Of a stretch of 64,000 nucleotides of DNA, positions 18,215 to 26,822 are shown in pieces. Below the pieces are notes generated by a model, which saw only the letters and a program-made list of their open reading frames with translations, had not been told where the DNA came from and did no database searches. The position numbers and the translations under genes are program-made. The stretch spans positions 44,230 to 108,229 of the forward strand of contig NZ_QFRK01000026.1 in assembly GCF_003143855.1 (NCBI RefSeq). The letters run 5' to 3'. Position 1 is the stretch's first letter. Each line of letters begins with the position of its first letter. The DNA comes from Streptomyces sp. NWU339 (GTDB lineage: Bacteria; Actinomycetota; Actinomycetes; Streptomycetales; Streptomycetaceae).

Positions 18215-19305
18215 GCGAGAACCCCCTCCGCACGGAGCACCCGATCGGCCAGGTCGGCCGGCGGGTGCAGGATCATCTCGTTGCTGCGCGCCTTCCGGAA
18301 CAGCAGATGAGCGGAGTGCTCCCAGCTGAACCCGATCCCACCGTGGACCTGGACGTTCTCGCTGCTGGCGAGGACGGCGGCGCGGGACGCCGCCAACAGG
18401 GCCATGGCCGAGGTCTCCGGGAGGTCCCGCGGGCTCTGGACCGCCGCCCACACCGCGTGCTCCACGAGCGACCGGGCCAGGTCGGCTTCGACCGCCACGT
18501 CGGCGAGCACGTGCTTGACGGCCTGGAAGGAGCCGATGACCCTGCCGAACTGCTCGCGGACCTTGGCGTACTCGACGGCGTCCTCCAGCGACTGCTCGGC
18601 GACGCCGAGCTGTTCGCAGGCGAGCAGGAGATCGGCGACCGCCTCGATCCTGTTGCGCAGCCCTTCCGTGACGGCGTCGCCGAGGTCTGTCGCGGGGGCA
18701 CCGTCGACGGTCAGCGTGGTGATGTCCCGGACGAGGTCCAGGGTCTCGTGCCGGTCCCGGGTCGCGTCCGCGACGTCAACTCCGAACCAGCGCGCTCCGG
18801 CCGGGGTCGACGCCTCGGCGATGAGGACGTCTGCCACGGATCCGTCGACGACGGCCGGAGCCGATCCCGTGACCCGCCAGGCGCCGTCGACCTCGACCGC
18901 GCGGAGGTCGCCGGCGAAGGCGACGGCGCCGTGAGCGCTGCCGTCGATCAGTGCGGGCAGCCACACGCCGGCCGCCGGCGACTCGAGCGCGGTCACGAGC
19001 GCCTCGATGGCCAGTGCCGCGCCGAACAGCGGAACCGCCGCGGTTCGCCGGCCCAACACCTCGACGACCGCGCCCAGCTCGGCGTGGGTCGCGCCGGCGC
19101 CGCCCTGCTCCTCCGGCACCGCGAGTCCGAGGATGCCGACCTCGCGGATCAGGCGTTCCCACAGCTCACGGTCGAACGCTCCCTCGGCCGCGACATCGGC
19201 CCGGGCGACCGCGTCGCTGCGGGGCGCGACGCGCTCGGCCAGCTGCGCAACGCACTCGGTGAGCTCCGACCGCAACTCGGCCGCCTCGACATCCTGCAGA
19301 ATCAT
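18211..19305 (-). CDS. acyl-CoA dehydrogenase, short beta-type subunit (FadE27/FadE29-like)
   Basis: 364 residues, acyl-CoA dehydrogenase fold throughout: GLAVPEEQGGAGATHAELG near residue 60, VEYAKVREQFGRVIGSFQAVKH near 245, VQVHGGIGFSWEHSAHLLFR near 325. The middle flavin region is weak, and the C-terminus has FRKARSNEM where active enzymes carry the GTxxIQR motif. This matches the beta subunits of the alpha2beta2 steroid side-chain dehydrogenases of actinobacteria, where one partner supplies catalysis and the other completes the FAD site. The likely alpha partner is the enzyme at 25575-26822. It follows the 19309 dehydrogenase by 3 bases and overlaps the ferredoxin reductase by 4. Confidence 0.87.
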   Translation of the reverse strand: MILQDVEAAELRSELTECVAQLAERVAPRSDAVARADVAAEGAFDRELWERLIREVGILGLAVPEEQGGAGATHAELGAVVEVLGRRTAAVPLFGAALAIEALVTALESPAAGVWLPALIDGSAHGAVAFAGDLRAVEVDGAWRVTGSAPAVVDGSVADVLIAEASTPAGARWFGVDVADATRDRHETLDLVRDITTLTVDGAPATDLGDAVTEGLRNRIEAVADLLLACEQLGVAEQSLEDAVEYAKVREQFGRVIGSFQAVKHVLADVAVEADLARSLVEHAVWAAVQSPRDLPETSAMALLAASRAAVLASSENVQVHGGIGFSWEHSAHLLFRKARSNEMILHPPADLADRVLRAEGVLA

Positions 19306-19308
19306 CCG

Positions 19309-20625
19309 TCACACCTCCACGGAGGTCGGGGCGTCCGTCCGCAGTGACGCGAGGAGGCCGGCGTACTTCTCCTCCGCCTGGACCTGGAGCCGCGGCACGT
19401 GCATCGACGGGAAGAGGTCGGGGGCGGGAGTCACGTCGCGCAGCAGCTGCTTGGCCACGGACTGCTTGTGCACCTCCGTCGCGCCGTCGGCGATCGCCAT
19501 GTGGAAGCTCTCCAGGACGTACTTGCCGAAGGGCATCTCGGTCGAGACCCCCAGCGAGCCGTGCAGCTGCAGGGCACGGCCGGCGACGTCCTGCAGCACC
19601 CTCGGCATCGCGACCTTCACGCCTGCGATGTCCTTGATGACCTGCTTGTAGTCCTTGGCCTGGTCGATCTTCCACGCCGTGCGCAGCACGAACAGCCGGA
19701 ACTGCTCGAGCTGGATCCACGAGTCCGCGATCATCTCCTGGACCAGCTGCAGGTCTCCGAGCCGCCGGCCACGGGTCTCGCGCGAGACCGCCCGCTCGAG
19801 CATCAGGTCCAGCGAGCGGCGCACCAGCGCGACGGTGCGCATCGCGTGGTGGATGCGCCCGCCTCCGAGGCGCACCTGCGCGACCTTGAAGCCGTCACCC
19901 TCCTCGCCGAGCAGGTGGTCCGCGGGGATGCGCACGTCGTTGTACCGGACATAGGCGTGCGTCCCCTCGTGACCGGCGTGGCCGGTGACGCCGACGTTGC
20001 GGACGATCTCGATTCCCGGCGTGTCCGACGGCACGATGAACATCGACGCGCGACGGTGGCGCGGTGCGTCCGGATCGGTCACCGCCATGAGGACGAGGAA
20101 GCTCGCGAACCGGGCGTTCGACGAGAACCACTTCTCGCCGTTCACGACGTAGTGGTCGCCGTCGCGCACGGCCCGGCATCGGAACGACGTCGGGTCCGAT
20201 CCTCCCGTCGGCTCCGTCATCGAGAAGCACGACGCGATCTCGCCCTCGAGCAGCGGGGTCAGGTAGCGACGCTTGAGCTCCTCGGAGCCGAAGTGCGCCA
20301 GCACCTCCGAGTTGCCCGAGTCCGGTGCCTGGGTGCCGAAGACAACGGGGCCGCTGAGGGTCGTGCCGATCAGCTCGTTGAGCAGCGCGAGCTTGAGCTG
20401 ACCGTAGCCGGGGCCACCGAGCTCCGGGTCCAGGTGGCAGGCCCACAGCTCCTTCTCGCGCACCTTCTGCTGCAGGGGCTTGATGATCGCGTTTCGGACG
20501 GGGTCGGCCATGTCGAGCGGGTGCTCGTACATGCGATCGGCCGGCTCGACCTCCTCGCGGACGAACTGCTCGACCCAGTCCAGCTTCGCCTGGTACTCCG
20601 GATCGGTCTGGAAGTCCCACGCCAT
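19309..20625 (-). CDS. acyl-CoA dehydrogenase, ACAD10/11-like clade
   Basis: 438 residues from the ATG at 20625, about 14 bases after a GGAG-like region; the upstream in-frame extension is another gene's shadow. Hallmarks of the ACAD10/11 clade: TQAPDSGNSEVLAHFGSEE near residue 100, FSMTEPTGGSDPT near 135, GEKWFSSNARF near 165, and LGGGRIHHAMRTVALVRR near 250; then ALQLHGSLGVSTEMPF and the C-terminal region ADGATEVHKQSVAKQ. In mammals this dehydrogenase domain acts after 4-phosphorylation of a 4-hydroxyacyl-CoA. An APH-type kinase of the matching kind is encoded at 13936, so a split ACAD11-like system is possible. Ordinary alpha,beta-dehydrogenation is the alternative. Confidence 0.88.
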   Translation of the reverse strand: MAWDFQTDPEYQAKLDWVEQFVREEVEPADRMYEHPLDMADPVRNAIIKPLQQKVREKELWACHLDPELGGPGYGQLKLALLNELIGTTLSGPVVFGTQAPDSGNSEVLAHFGSEELKRRYLTPLLEGEIASCFSMTEPTGGSDPTSFRCRAVRDGDHYVVNGEKWFSSNARFASFLVLMAVTDPDAPRHRRASMFIVPSDTPGIEIVRNVGVTGHAGHEGTHAYVRYNDVRIPADHLLGEEGDGFKVAQVRLGGGRIHHAMRTVALVRRSLDLMLERAVSRETRGRRLGDLQLVQEMIADSWIQLEQFRLFVLRTAWKIDQAKDYKQVIKDIAGVKVAMPRVLQDVAGRALQLHGSLGVSTEMPFGKYVLESFHMAIADGATEVHKQSVAKQLLRDVTPAPDLFPSMHVPRLQVQAEEKYAGLLASLRTDAPTSVEV

Positions 20626-20636
20626 GGTGTTCTCCT

Positions 20637-21080
20637 TCAGGTGGCGGACGGCTCGGATGCGCCGACCGCCCAGTTGGGCAGGACGACGTCCTCTCCGAGG
20701 TCGATGAACTCGACGGTCACGGGCGTGCCCACGCGCAGGTGCGGCCGGCCGGGCAGGTGACCGAGGAAACGGACGGTCGGGTCCCCGGGTCGCGGTTCGA
20801 CATCGACCAGGACCGACGTGTAGGGAACCGGGAAGTGGGGGTTGATCTGGTGCTCGACGACGGTCCACGTGTGGACCCTGCCCTCGCCGGGCACCTCCTC
20901 CCACCCGAGGTCGTCACCGCGGCAGGAACGGCACCGCGGGCGGGGCGGCTGCTGCTGATGCGCGCAGGCGCGGCATGTCTGGACCACGAGCCGGTGCTCC
21001 CGGGCCGCGGCGAAGAATCCCGACGTGTCGGGGTCATCCGTGATCGGACGCAGTCCGATCCCTCCTCCCAGCCCGCTCAT
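20637..21080 (-). CDS. DUF35 OB-fold/zinc-ribbon protein, aldolase partner
   Basis: 147 residues. The N-terminal rubredoxin-like zinc ribbon has C36-x2-C39 and C50-x2-C53 (CRACAHQQQPPRPRCRSC); the C-terminal OB fold has GEGRVHTWTVVEHQ and FPVPYTSVLVDVE. The ATG overlaps the stop of the Ltp gene by 4 bases. Ltp-DUF35 pairs form the retro-aldolase complexes of steroid side-chain degradation, where the DUF35 part is needed for activity. There it is fused behind a MaoC-like domain (ChsH2); here it is free-standing, and a MaoC hydratase is encoded elsewhere (33266). Confidence 0.9.
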   Translation of the reverse strand: MSGLGGGIGLRPITDDPDTSGFFAAAREHRLVVQTCRACAHQQQPPRPRCRSCRGDDLGWEEVPGEGRVHTWTVVEHQINPHFPVPYTSVLVDVEPRPGDPTVRFLGHLPGRPHLRVGTPVTVEFIDLGEDVVLPNWAVGASEPSAT

Positions 21081-22258
21081 GCCGACACCAGCAGCAGAGC
21101 GCTCGCCCCCGGCGGAGGCGCCGAGGTGACCAGCGAGACCTCGGCCCCGGGGACTTGAGCGGTCGACGTTCCGCGGATCTGGCGGACGCCCTCGACGATG
21201 TGGTTCATGCCATGGATGTACGCCTCGGACAACTGGCCTCCTGCCGTGTTGATCGGGATCCGTCCGCCGACGTCGAGCGCGCCGCCCTCGACGAAGGCCG
21301 ACGCGTCGAGCCGGTCGCAGAATCCGTAGTCCGGCAGTTGGAGGAACACCGTGATGGTGAAGCAGTCGTAGAGCTGCGCCACATCGACGTCGCTCGCCGT
21401 CAGGCCGGCACGCGCGTAGAGCCGCTCGGCGACGCGCCGGGAGGTGAGGGTGTCGAGGCTCTCCCCCATCAGCACCGGATACATCTGTCCCGGCCCGACC
21501 CGCGTCCCCGTGCCCTGTGCGACGGAACGGATCATCGCCGGCGGCTGCGCGCAGTCGCGCGCCCGCTCCGCCGAGGTGACGACCAGCGCCGCCGCGCCGT
21601 CCGTCTCCAGACAGAAGTCGTAGAGGCGCAGTGGGTCGGAGATCATCCTCGACGCGTAGTAGTCGTCGAGCGTCAACGGACGGTCGTACATCTGTGCCGC
21701 CGGGTTCGCGTTGGCTCGCCGGCGGCACACCATGGCGATCTCGGCGAGCGCCTCCGACGTCAGGCCCCACTCCTCCTGGTAGCGCCGGGCGATCATGGCG
21801 AAGAACTGGCCGGGCGAGGTGACGCCGTACGGTGAGAACAGCTCGAGGTAGCTCGAGTTCCCCCCGACGCCGCCGTCGACCGACACGCCCTTGCCCAGCC
21901 GCCGCCCCGACCGGCCGTTGAGCGCTCGGTAGACGAGGACGTTCGTGGCCTGGCCGGACACGATCGCCGCCACCGCCTGCCCGACCATCGCCGCCGGGCC
22001 GGAACCGCCGGGACCGTTCTGGCCCCAGTACGCGATGTCGTCGATGCCGAGCGCGTCCGCCAGTGCCACCTGGGACGTCTCGTCGTAGTCGCTGCGGATC
22101 AGTCCGTCGATGTCGGCGGGAACCAGCCCGGCGTCCGCGATGGCGGCCAGCGACGCCTCGGCAGCGAGTGAGGTGACGCTGACGCCGGACGCCTTCGAGT
22201 ACGCGGTCGTGCCGATGCCGACGACCGCGCACCGGTCCGGCACCCAGGTGTCGCTCAC
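21077..22258 (-). CDS. thiolase-like lipid-transfer protein (Ltp), probable retro-aldolase
   Basis: 393 residues with the thiolase fold of the SCPx/Ltp class: CAVVGIGTTAYSK near residue 9, YDCFTITVFLQLPDYGFC near 295, and the C-terminal NTAGGQLSEAYIHGMNHIVE (NTxGG). Where true thiolases have the nucleophile Cys (NxxCxSG), this protein reads QNGPGGSGPAA, so no thiolytic Cys exists there. That matches Ltp2-type enzymes, which cleave 3-hydroxyacyl-CoA by retro-aldol chemistry and use Tyr residues. Its gene overlaps the DUF35 gene downstream and a CoA-transferase upstream, both by ATGA. Expected products: a ketone or aldehyde plus acetyl-CoA or propionyl-CoA. The side chain cleaved is unknown. 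Confidence 0.88.
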   Translation of the reverse strand: MSDTWVPDRCAVVGIGTTAYSKASGVSVTSLAAEASLAAIADAGLVPADIDGLIRSDYDETSQVALADALGIDDIAYWGQNGPGGSGPAAMVGQAVAAIVSGQATNVLVYRALNGRSGRRLGKGVSVDGGVGGNSSYLELFSPYGVTSPGQFFAMIARRYQEEWGLTSEALAEIAMVCRRRANANPAAQMYDRPLTLDDYYASRMISDPLRLYDFCLETDGAAALVVTSAERARDCAQPPAMIRSVAQGTGTRVGPGQMYPVLMGESLDTLTSRRVAERLYARAGLTASDVDVAQLYDCFTITVFLQLPDYGFCDRLDASAFVEGGALDVGGRIPINTAGGQLSEAYIHGMNHIVEGVRQIRGTSTAQVPGAEVSLVTSAPPPGASALLLVSA

Positions 22259-23472
22259 GACGCCACCTCGCCGGCGGCGAGACCGCTCACCACCGCGGCG
22301 GTGTCCGCTCCGAGGCGCGGAGGCGCCTTCGGCCCGCCGGTTCCGTACGAGAACCGGAACGGCGCCCCCGGGAACAGAGCCGGCTCACCGTCACCGGCCG
22401 CGACCGGGACGAAGAAGCCGCGCTCTCGCAGGTGCGGATCGTCGAGGAGCTGCTCGGGCGCGAAGACCGGACCGATCGGCAGGCCACGGCGCTGGGCCTC
22501 CTCGTAGACCGTGACCGAGTCCTGCATCAGGAAGAACGACTCCATGATCGTCTGGATGTGGGAGAAGTGCTCCTGCCGGTACGCCAGCGAGAGGTACTCC
22601 TCACCTCCCAGGTCGAGGTCGAGACCCAGCGTGGTGAGCCACTCGACCAGCGTCGTCCACGTCCGGTCGTCGCTGAGGATCAGCGCGAAGTACACCTGGA
22701 CGCCGTCGGCGCACTCGAACAGAGCCGGCTGCGTCGGCGACGGCTGCGCGTGCCGGCACGTCTGTCGTTCGAGGAGGACCCGGGGGTAGAACCAGTACGG
22801 GTTCGCCAGCTCCCCGCTGACCGCCACGGCCTCGTGCATCGAGACGTCGACCAGCTGACCCAGTCCCGTGGCCTGCCGTTCGAGCAGGGCGAGGAGTACC
22901 CCGCAGTGGCCGAAGCTCGCCGCGATCTGGAAGGCCTGGTTCCCACCCGGCCTGATCGGCGGGATCGTGTGGTCGTCGTAGCCGCAGCTCATGAGGATCC
23001 CGCCGGCGGCGAGTGCCACGAGGTCGCTCGAACGCCACTCGGCCCAGGGGCCTGTCAACCCGAACGGAGAGACCGACAGGACGATCAGGTGCGGCAACTC
23101 GTCGACGAGCGCGTGCAGATCGAGTCCGTCAGCCTCCAGGTCGCGCGGGCCGGCCGACGTGATGAGCACGTCGGCGTCGGTGATGAGCGCCCCGCGCTCC
23201 TGACGCCCCTCGGCTGTGGACGTGTCCACGACGACACTGCGCTTGCCCGTGTTGTACGTCCAGAAGTGCAGGCTGTGGTCGGGGTCGCCCTCGTGGCCCT
23301 GTGCCCACGGGCCGATCCTGCGGCCGGCCGATCCGCCGGGGGGCTCGACCTTGACGACGTCGGCGCCCTGGTCGGCGAGCAGCTTGCCGACGATCTCGCC
23401 CTGGGGATCCTGAGCGAGTTCGACGACTCGCAGACCGCTGTACGTCAGTTCCGACGTGGGGCCGTCCCACAT
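22255..23472 (-). CDS. CaiB/BaiF type III CoA-transferase (1)
   Basis: 405 residues of the interlocked type III CoA-transferase family: LRVVELAQDPQGEIVGKLLADQ at the start, GADVVKVEPPGG near residue 37, TYNTGKRSVVVDTST near 75, VSPFGLTGPWAEW near 135, and TGLGQLVDVSMHEAV near 205. Such enzymes move CoA between carboxylic acids, or act as epimerases (AMACR-like). The canonical Asp of the SMxD motif is Glu here. It sits one base downstream of the second CoA-transferase and overlaps ltp by 4 bases. The pair may form a hetero-oligomer, or one may load and one salvage CoA. Substrate unknown. Confidence 0.88.
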   Translation of the reverse strand: MWDGPTSELTYSGLRVVELAQDPQGEIVGKLLADQGADVVKVEPPGGSAGRRIGPWAQGHEGDPDHSLHFWTYNTGKRSVVVDTSTAEGRQERGALITDADVLITSAGPRDLEADGLDLHALVDELPHLIVLSVSPFGLTGPWAEWRSSDLVALAAGGILMSCGYDDHTIPPIRPGGNQAFQIAASFGHCGVLLALLERQATGLGQLVDVSMHEAVAVSGELANPYWFYPRVLLERQTCRHAQPSPTQPALFECADGVQVYFALILSDDRTWTTLVEWLTTLGLDLDLGGEEYLSLAYRQEHFSHIQTIMESFFLMQDSVTVYEEAQRRGLPIGPVFAPEQLLDDPHLRERGFFVPVAAGDGEPALFPGAPFRFSYGTGGPKAPPRLGADTAAVVSGLAAGEVAS

Positions 23473-23473
23473 G

Positions 23474-24784
23474 TCAGATCACCCCTTCCGACTCGAGCTC
23501 TGCGATCTCGTCGCCGGTCAGCCCGAGCATGTCGCCGAACACGTGGTGGTTGTCCTCACCGAGCAGTGGCGCGGAGCGCCAGGTGTGCTGGCGCGTCCGC
23601 GAGAACGTGACGGGCGTCCCCTCGAACCGGGCCTCGCCGATCACCGGGTGATCGAGCTCGAAGAAGATTCCGCGCTCCCGCAGCTGCGGGTCCCACTCGT
23701 TGATCTCCTCGGCTGTCTGCGCCGCACCGGCGGCCACACCCGCCGACTGCAGGAGCAGCATGGCCTCGCGGGGACTGCGCTGCCGGGTCCAGGCCGTGAC
23801 GTGCTCGTCCAGCGCGTCCTGGTGGGCACGGCGCGACCCCTCGGTCGCGAACCGCGGATCCTCGGTCCAGGCCGGCCGTCCGATCGCCTCGACGAACCGC
23901 GTCCAGTCGTCGTCCCCGAAGACGGCGATCGCGATCCAGCGATCGTCACTGTCGCTCGGATACACCCCGTGGGGCGCTGCGGGCGGATGCTCGAGCCGGT
24001 TCCCGCGGGGGAAGTCGGGACGCCTGGTGTGGTGGCCGTTCACGGTCACGTCGAGCATGTCGGGCCCGATCATCGAGATGCCGACCTCGACGGCGGAGAC
24101 GTCGACCTCGGCGCCGCGCCCTGTCTTGTTCCGTCGCAGGATCGCCATCATGAGTGCGGCCGAGTTGTAGTACGCCGCCTGGTTGTCCATGTAGGACAGC
24201 CCCCATCCGGACGGCTCGCGGCCGGGAAGTCCGCTGATGAAGGACAGTCCGCTGACCGCCTGGACGATCGGTCCGTAGGACTTGAAGTGCGCGTGCGGGC
24301 CCGAGTGCCCGAACCCGCTCATGCGTCCGTAGACGACGTTCGGTGACAGTTCGTCCAGCCGCTCGTAGGTGAGTCCCCAGCGCTCCATCACGCCCGGGGC
24401 GAAGTTCTCCGTCACGACGCTGCTCACCGAGATCAGACGGTCGACCAGGTCGCGCCCCTTCGGTGACTTCATGTCGACCGTGATGCCGAGCTTGTTGCGG
24501 CTGTAGTTGTTGTGGAGTCCTCCGCGGTTCGGGTCGGCGTCGGGTACCTCCTCACCGTAGTTGCGCGCCTCGCCCTTGTAGATCGGGAGCAGGCGGGGCC
24601 GGTCGATCCGGCGCCTGTTCTCGATCTTGATCACCTCGGCCCCGAAGTCCGCGAGCATGCGCGTGGCCACGGAGCCGACGCCCATCCAGCAGAAGTCGGC
24701 CACGCGGACACCCGCGAGCGGTCCGACCCGCGGCACCGGCGTGCGGTGGGCGGGACGTGCTGGAGACTCGTTCACCGACGTCAT
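23474..24784 (-). CDS. CaiB/BaiF type III CoA-transferase (2)
   Basis: 436 residues from the ATG at 24784. Family landmarks: LAGVRVADFCWMGVGSVATR near residue 23, GAEVIKIENRRR near 48, RNKLGITVDMKSPKGRDL near 95, YGRMSGFGHSGPHA near 150, KTGRGAEVDVSAVEVGIS near 220 (again Glu where many relatives have Asp). It differs clearly from its neighbour at 22255, so this is not a recent duplication. It is separated from that gene by a single base and lies 38 bases after the SDR. Role: CoA transfer onto a pathway acid, or alpha-methylacyl-CoA epimerisation before dehydrogenation; the sequence does not decide. Confidence 0.88.
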   Translation of the reverse strand: MTSVNESPARPAHRTPVPRVGPLAGVRVADFCWMGVGSVATRMLADFGAEVIKIENRRRIDRPRLLPIYKGEARNYGEEVPDADPNRGGLHNNYSRNKLGITVDMKSPKGRDLVDRLISVSSVVTENFAPGVMERWGLTYERLDELSPNVVYGRMSGFGHSGPHAHFKSYGPIVQAVSGLSFISGLPGREPSGWGLSYMDNQAAYYNSAALMMAILRRNKTGRGAEVDVSAVEVGISMIGPDMLDVTVNGHHTRRPDFPRGNRLEHPPAAPHGVYPSDSDDRWIAIAVFGDDDWTRFVEAIGRPAWTEDPRFATEGSRRAHQDALDEHVTAWTRQRSPREAMLLLQSAGVAAGAAQTAEEINEWDPQLRERGIFFELDHPVIGEARFEGTPVTFSRTRQHTWRSAPLLGEDNHHVFGDMLGLTGDEIAELESEGVI

Positions 24785-24822
24785 GCAGGTTGCTCGCTCT
24801 CTGTGAGGGGGATCGGGGTGGC

Positions 24823-25578
24823 TCAGGACATCGCGGTGCGTCCACCGTCGACCGGCAGCACCGTTCCGGTGGTGAAGGAGGACAGGTCGGAGGCGTAGTA
24901 GAGGGCGGCTCCGACGATCTCGCGCGGTTCCCCGGCACGGCCGAGGGGGAACGACTTCGCGCGCTCGCGCCACTCGTCCGTGTACCAGACGTCGCTCAGG
25001 TCCGTCAGGAAGGGCCCGGCCATGATCGTGTTGCAGCGGATCCGCGGGCCGTAGGCCTGGGCCAGGCCCTTGGTCAGGGTGTTCAACCCCGCCTTCGCCG
25101 CGGCGTAGACGAGGTCGGAGGTCTTCGGGCGGACCGAGGCGATCGAGCTCACGTTGACGATCGACCCGCCGTCGGACATCCGTGGAGCCGCGAGGGTGCT
25201 GAGCCGGAACGGACCCTTGAGGTTGACGTCGAAGGTCTTGTCGAACAGCTGCTCCGTCGCGGTCTCGAGGCTCTCGTACATCGGGGCGATGCCGGCGTTG
25301 TTCACCAGTACGTCGAGACGACCGAACTCCTCGAAGACGGTGTCGACGAGCGCCTCGCCACCGGACCAGTCGCCGACGTGGGCGCCGACCCCGACGGAGC
25401 GGACACCGCTGTCGCGGGTCAGCTTCTCCGCCACCTCCCGGCACGCGTCGGCCTTGCGGCTCGCGACCACGACATTGGCTCCTGCCCGGGCGAACGCCTG
25501 GCACATCTCCAGGCCGAGGCCACGGCTGCCGCCGGTCACCAGTACGACCCGGCCGGTCAGGTCGATCGACACGCTCAT
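24823..25578 (-). CDS. short-chain dehydrogenase/reductase
   Basis: 251 residues, classical SDR. Cofactor motif VTGGSRGLGLEM near residue 14, NNAGIAP near 92, catalytic Ser in IVNVSSIAS near 145, YAAAKAGL (YxxxK) near 160, and C-terminal GTVLPVDGG. ASRKAD after the second strand suggests NADP preference. Its ATG overlaps the stop of the preceding acyl-CoA dehydrogenase (ATGA). In this operon it could oxidise the alcohol made by the P450 or a 3-hydroxyacyl-CoA. Substrate not readable. Confidence 0.9.
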   Translation of the reverse strand: MSVSIDLTGRVVLVTGGSRGLGLEMCQAFARAGANVVVASRKADACREVAEKLTRDSGVRSVGVGAHVGDWSGGEALVDTVFEEFGRLDVLVNNAGIAPMYESLETATEQLFDKTFDVNLKGPFRLSTLAAPRMSDGGSIVNVSSIASVRPKTSDLVYAAAKAGLNTLTKGLAQAYGPRIRCNTIMAGPFLTDLSDVWYTDEWRERAKSFPLGRAGEPREIVGAALYYASDLSSFTTGTVLPVDGGRTAMS

Positions 25579-26822
25579 GGCCCCTCCTTCTCTGACCGGG
25601 ACTTGGACACCTTGGGCTCGGGTGGCAGGTTCAGGTGCCGCTCGGCGACGATCGACCGCTGGATCTGGTCGGTTCCGCCTGCGATGCGGTAGCCGGGAGC
25701 ACCGAGGACGTGGGCGTTCCACGAGAACGTGCCCGGCTCGCCGAGGTCGGCGACCGCCCGGTCGGCCAGTAGGGTGCGCGCCAGGTCGGAGACCCGGTTG
25801 AGCTTCGCGACCCACTGCAGCTTGCGCATGGAGCCGGCGGCGCCGGGCGCCTCGCCGGCATCGCGTGCGCGCTTGTCGCGCCGGAGGGCGATCTCGGCGG
25901 CGACCTCCCGCATCCGGACATCGGCCAGTGCGAGCCTGACGTCGCGGTGGGACAGGGAGCGGGTTCGTCGCGCGAGGTCGACCAACTGCTCGAACGACCC
26001 GCCGACGCCGGCCTTGTTGGAGGCGTTGGCGCGCTCGAAGCCCAAGGTCGCCCGGGTGACGCCCCACCCGTCGCCGACGTCGCCCATCCGGTACGCGTCC
26101 GGAACGCGCACGTCGGTCAGGAACACCTCGTTGAAGCTCGTCCCACCCGACATCTGCCGGATCTGGCGCACCTCGACACCCGGCGCGTCCATGGGGATCA
26201 TGAGGGTGGTCAGACCGCGGTTGCGGCTCGAGCCGGCCTCGGTCCGGACGATCGCCTGGCCCCAGTCGGCGAACTGCGCACCGGACGTCCACACCTTCTG
26301 CCCGTTGACGACCCACTCGTCGCCTTCGCGCACGGCCCGGGTGGAGATGTCCGCGAGGTCCGAGCCGGCCCCCGGCTCCGAGAACAGCTGGCACGCGAGC
26401 AGTGAGCCGTCGAGCAGCCCCGGGAGCAGCAGGGACCTGAGCTCGTCCGACCCGTAGATCCGCACGGTGGGGGCGATCAGATTGACGGTCACCGAGAAGA
26501 GTTCGTGTCGGGTCGGAGCGACCGCGGCGGTCTCCTCGTCCTTGAAGGCGTCGGCGTACTCCGTGGGCAGGCCGGCACCGTGCAGCTCCGTCGGCCACGA
26601 GAGTGCCGCGTAGCCGGCGTCGAACTTGAGCCGCTGCCACTCCCGCAGCTCGCGCAGGACCTCGAGTTCGGCGTCGTGGTCGAGATTGTGGAAGACCGAG
26701 ACGTCGTGCTCGTCCCGCACGGCCGATCGGGCAGGAGCGTTCTGCCTCAGCCAGGCCCGGGCCCGCTCGCGGAACTCCTCGATCGTCGGAGTCCCGACGG
26801 TCATGTCGATCGCCATCGTCAC
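25575..26822 (-). CDS. acyl-CoA dehydrogenase, alpha-type (FadE26/FadE28-like)
   Basis: 415 residues from a GTG that overlaps the ferredoxin stop (GTGA); an ATG two codons later is also possible. Full acyl-CoA dehydrogenase: LSWPTELHGAGLP near residue 75, FSEPGAGSDLADISTRAV near 140 (flavin site), GQKVWTSGAQFADWGQAIV, and C-terminal YRIAGGTDQIQRSIVAERHL. It resembles the alpha subunits of heteromeric dehydrogenases acting on steroid side-chain CoA esters, and the short dehydrogenase at 18211 looks like its beta partner. The large N-terminal half and the intact GTDQIQR motif contrast with that partner. It probably desaturates a bulky branched acyl-CoA; substrate unknown. Confidence 0.9.
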   Translation of the reverse strand: MTMAIDMTVGTPTIEEFRERARAWLRQNAPARSAVRDEHDVSVFHNLDHDAELEVLRELREWQRLKFDAGYAALSWPTELHGAGLPTEYADAFKDEETAAVAPTRHELFSVTVNLIAPTVRIYGSDELRSLLLPGLLDGSLLACQLFSEPGAGSDLADISTRAVREGDEWVVNGQKVWTSGAQFADWGQAIVRTEAGSSRNRGLTTLMIPMDAPGVEVRQIRQMSGGTSFNEVFLTDVRVPDAYRMGDVGDGWGVTRATLGFERANASNKAGVGGSFEQLVDLARRTRSLSHRDVRLALADVRMREVAAEIALRRDKRARDAGEAPGAAGSMRKLQWVAKLNRVSDLARTLLADRAVADLGEPGTFSWNAHVLGAPGYRIAGGTDQIQRSIVAERHLNLPPEPKVSKSRSEKEGP

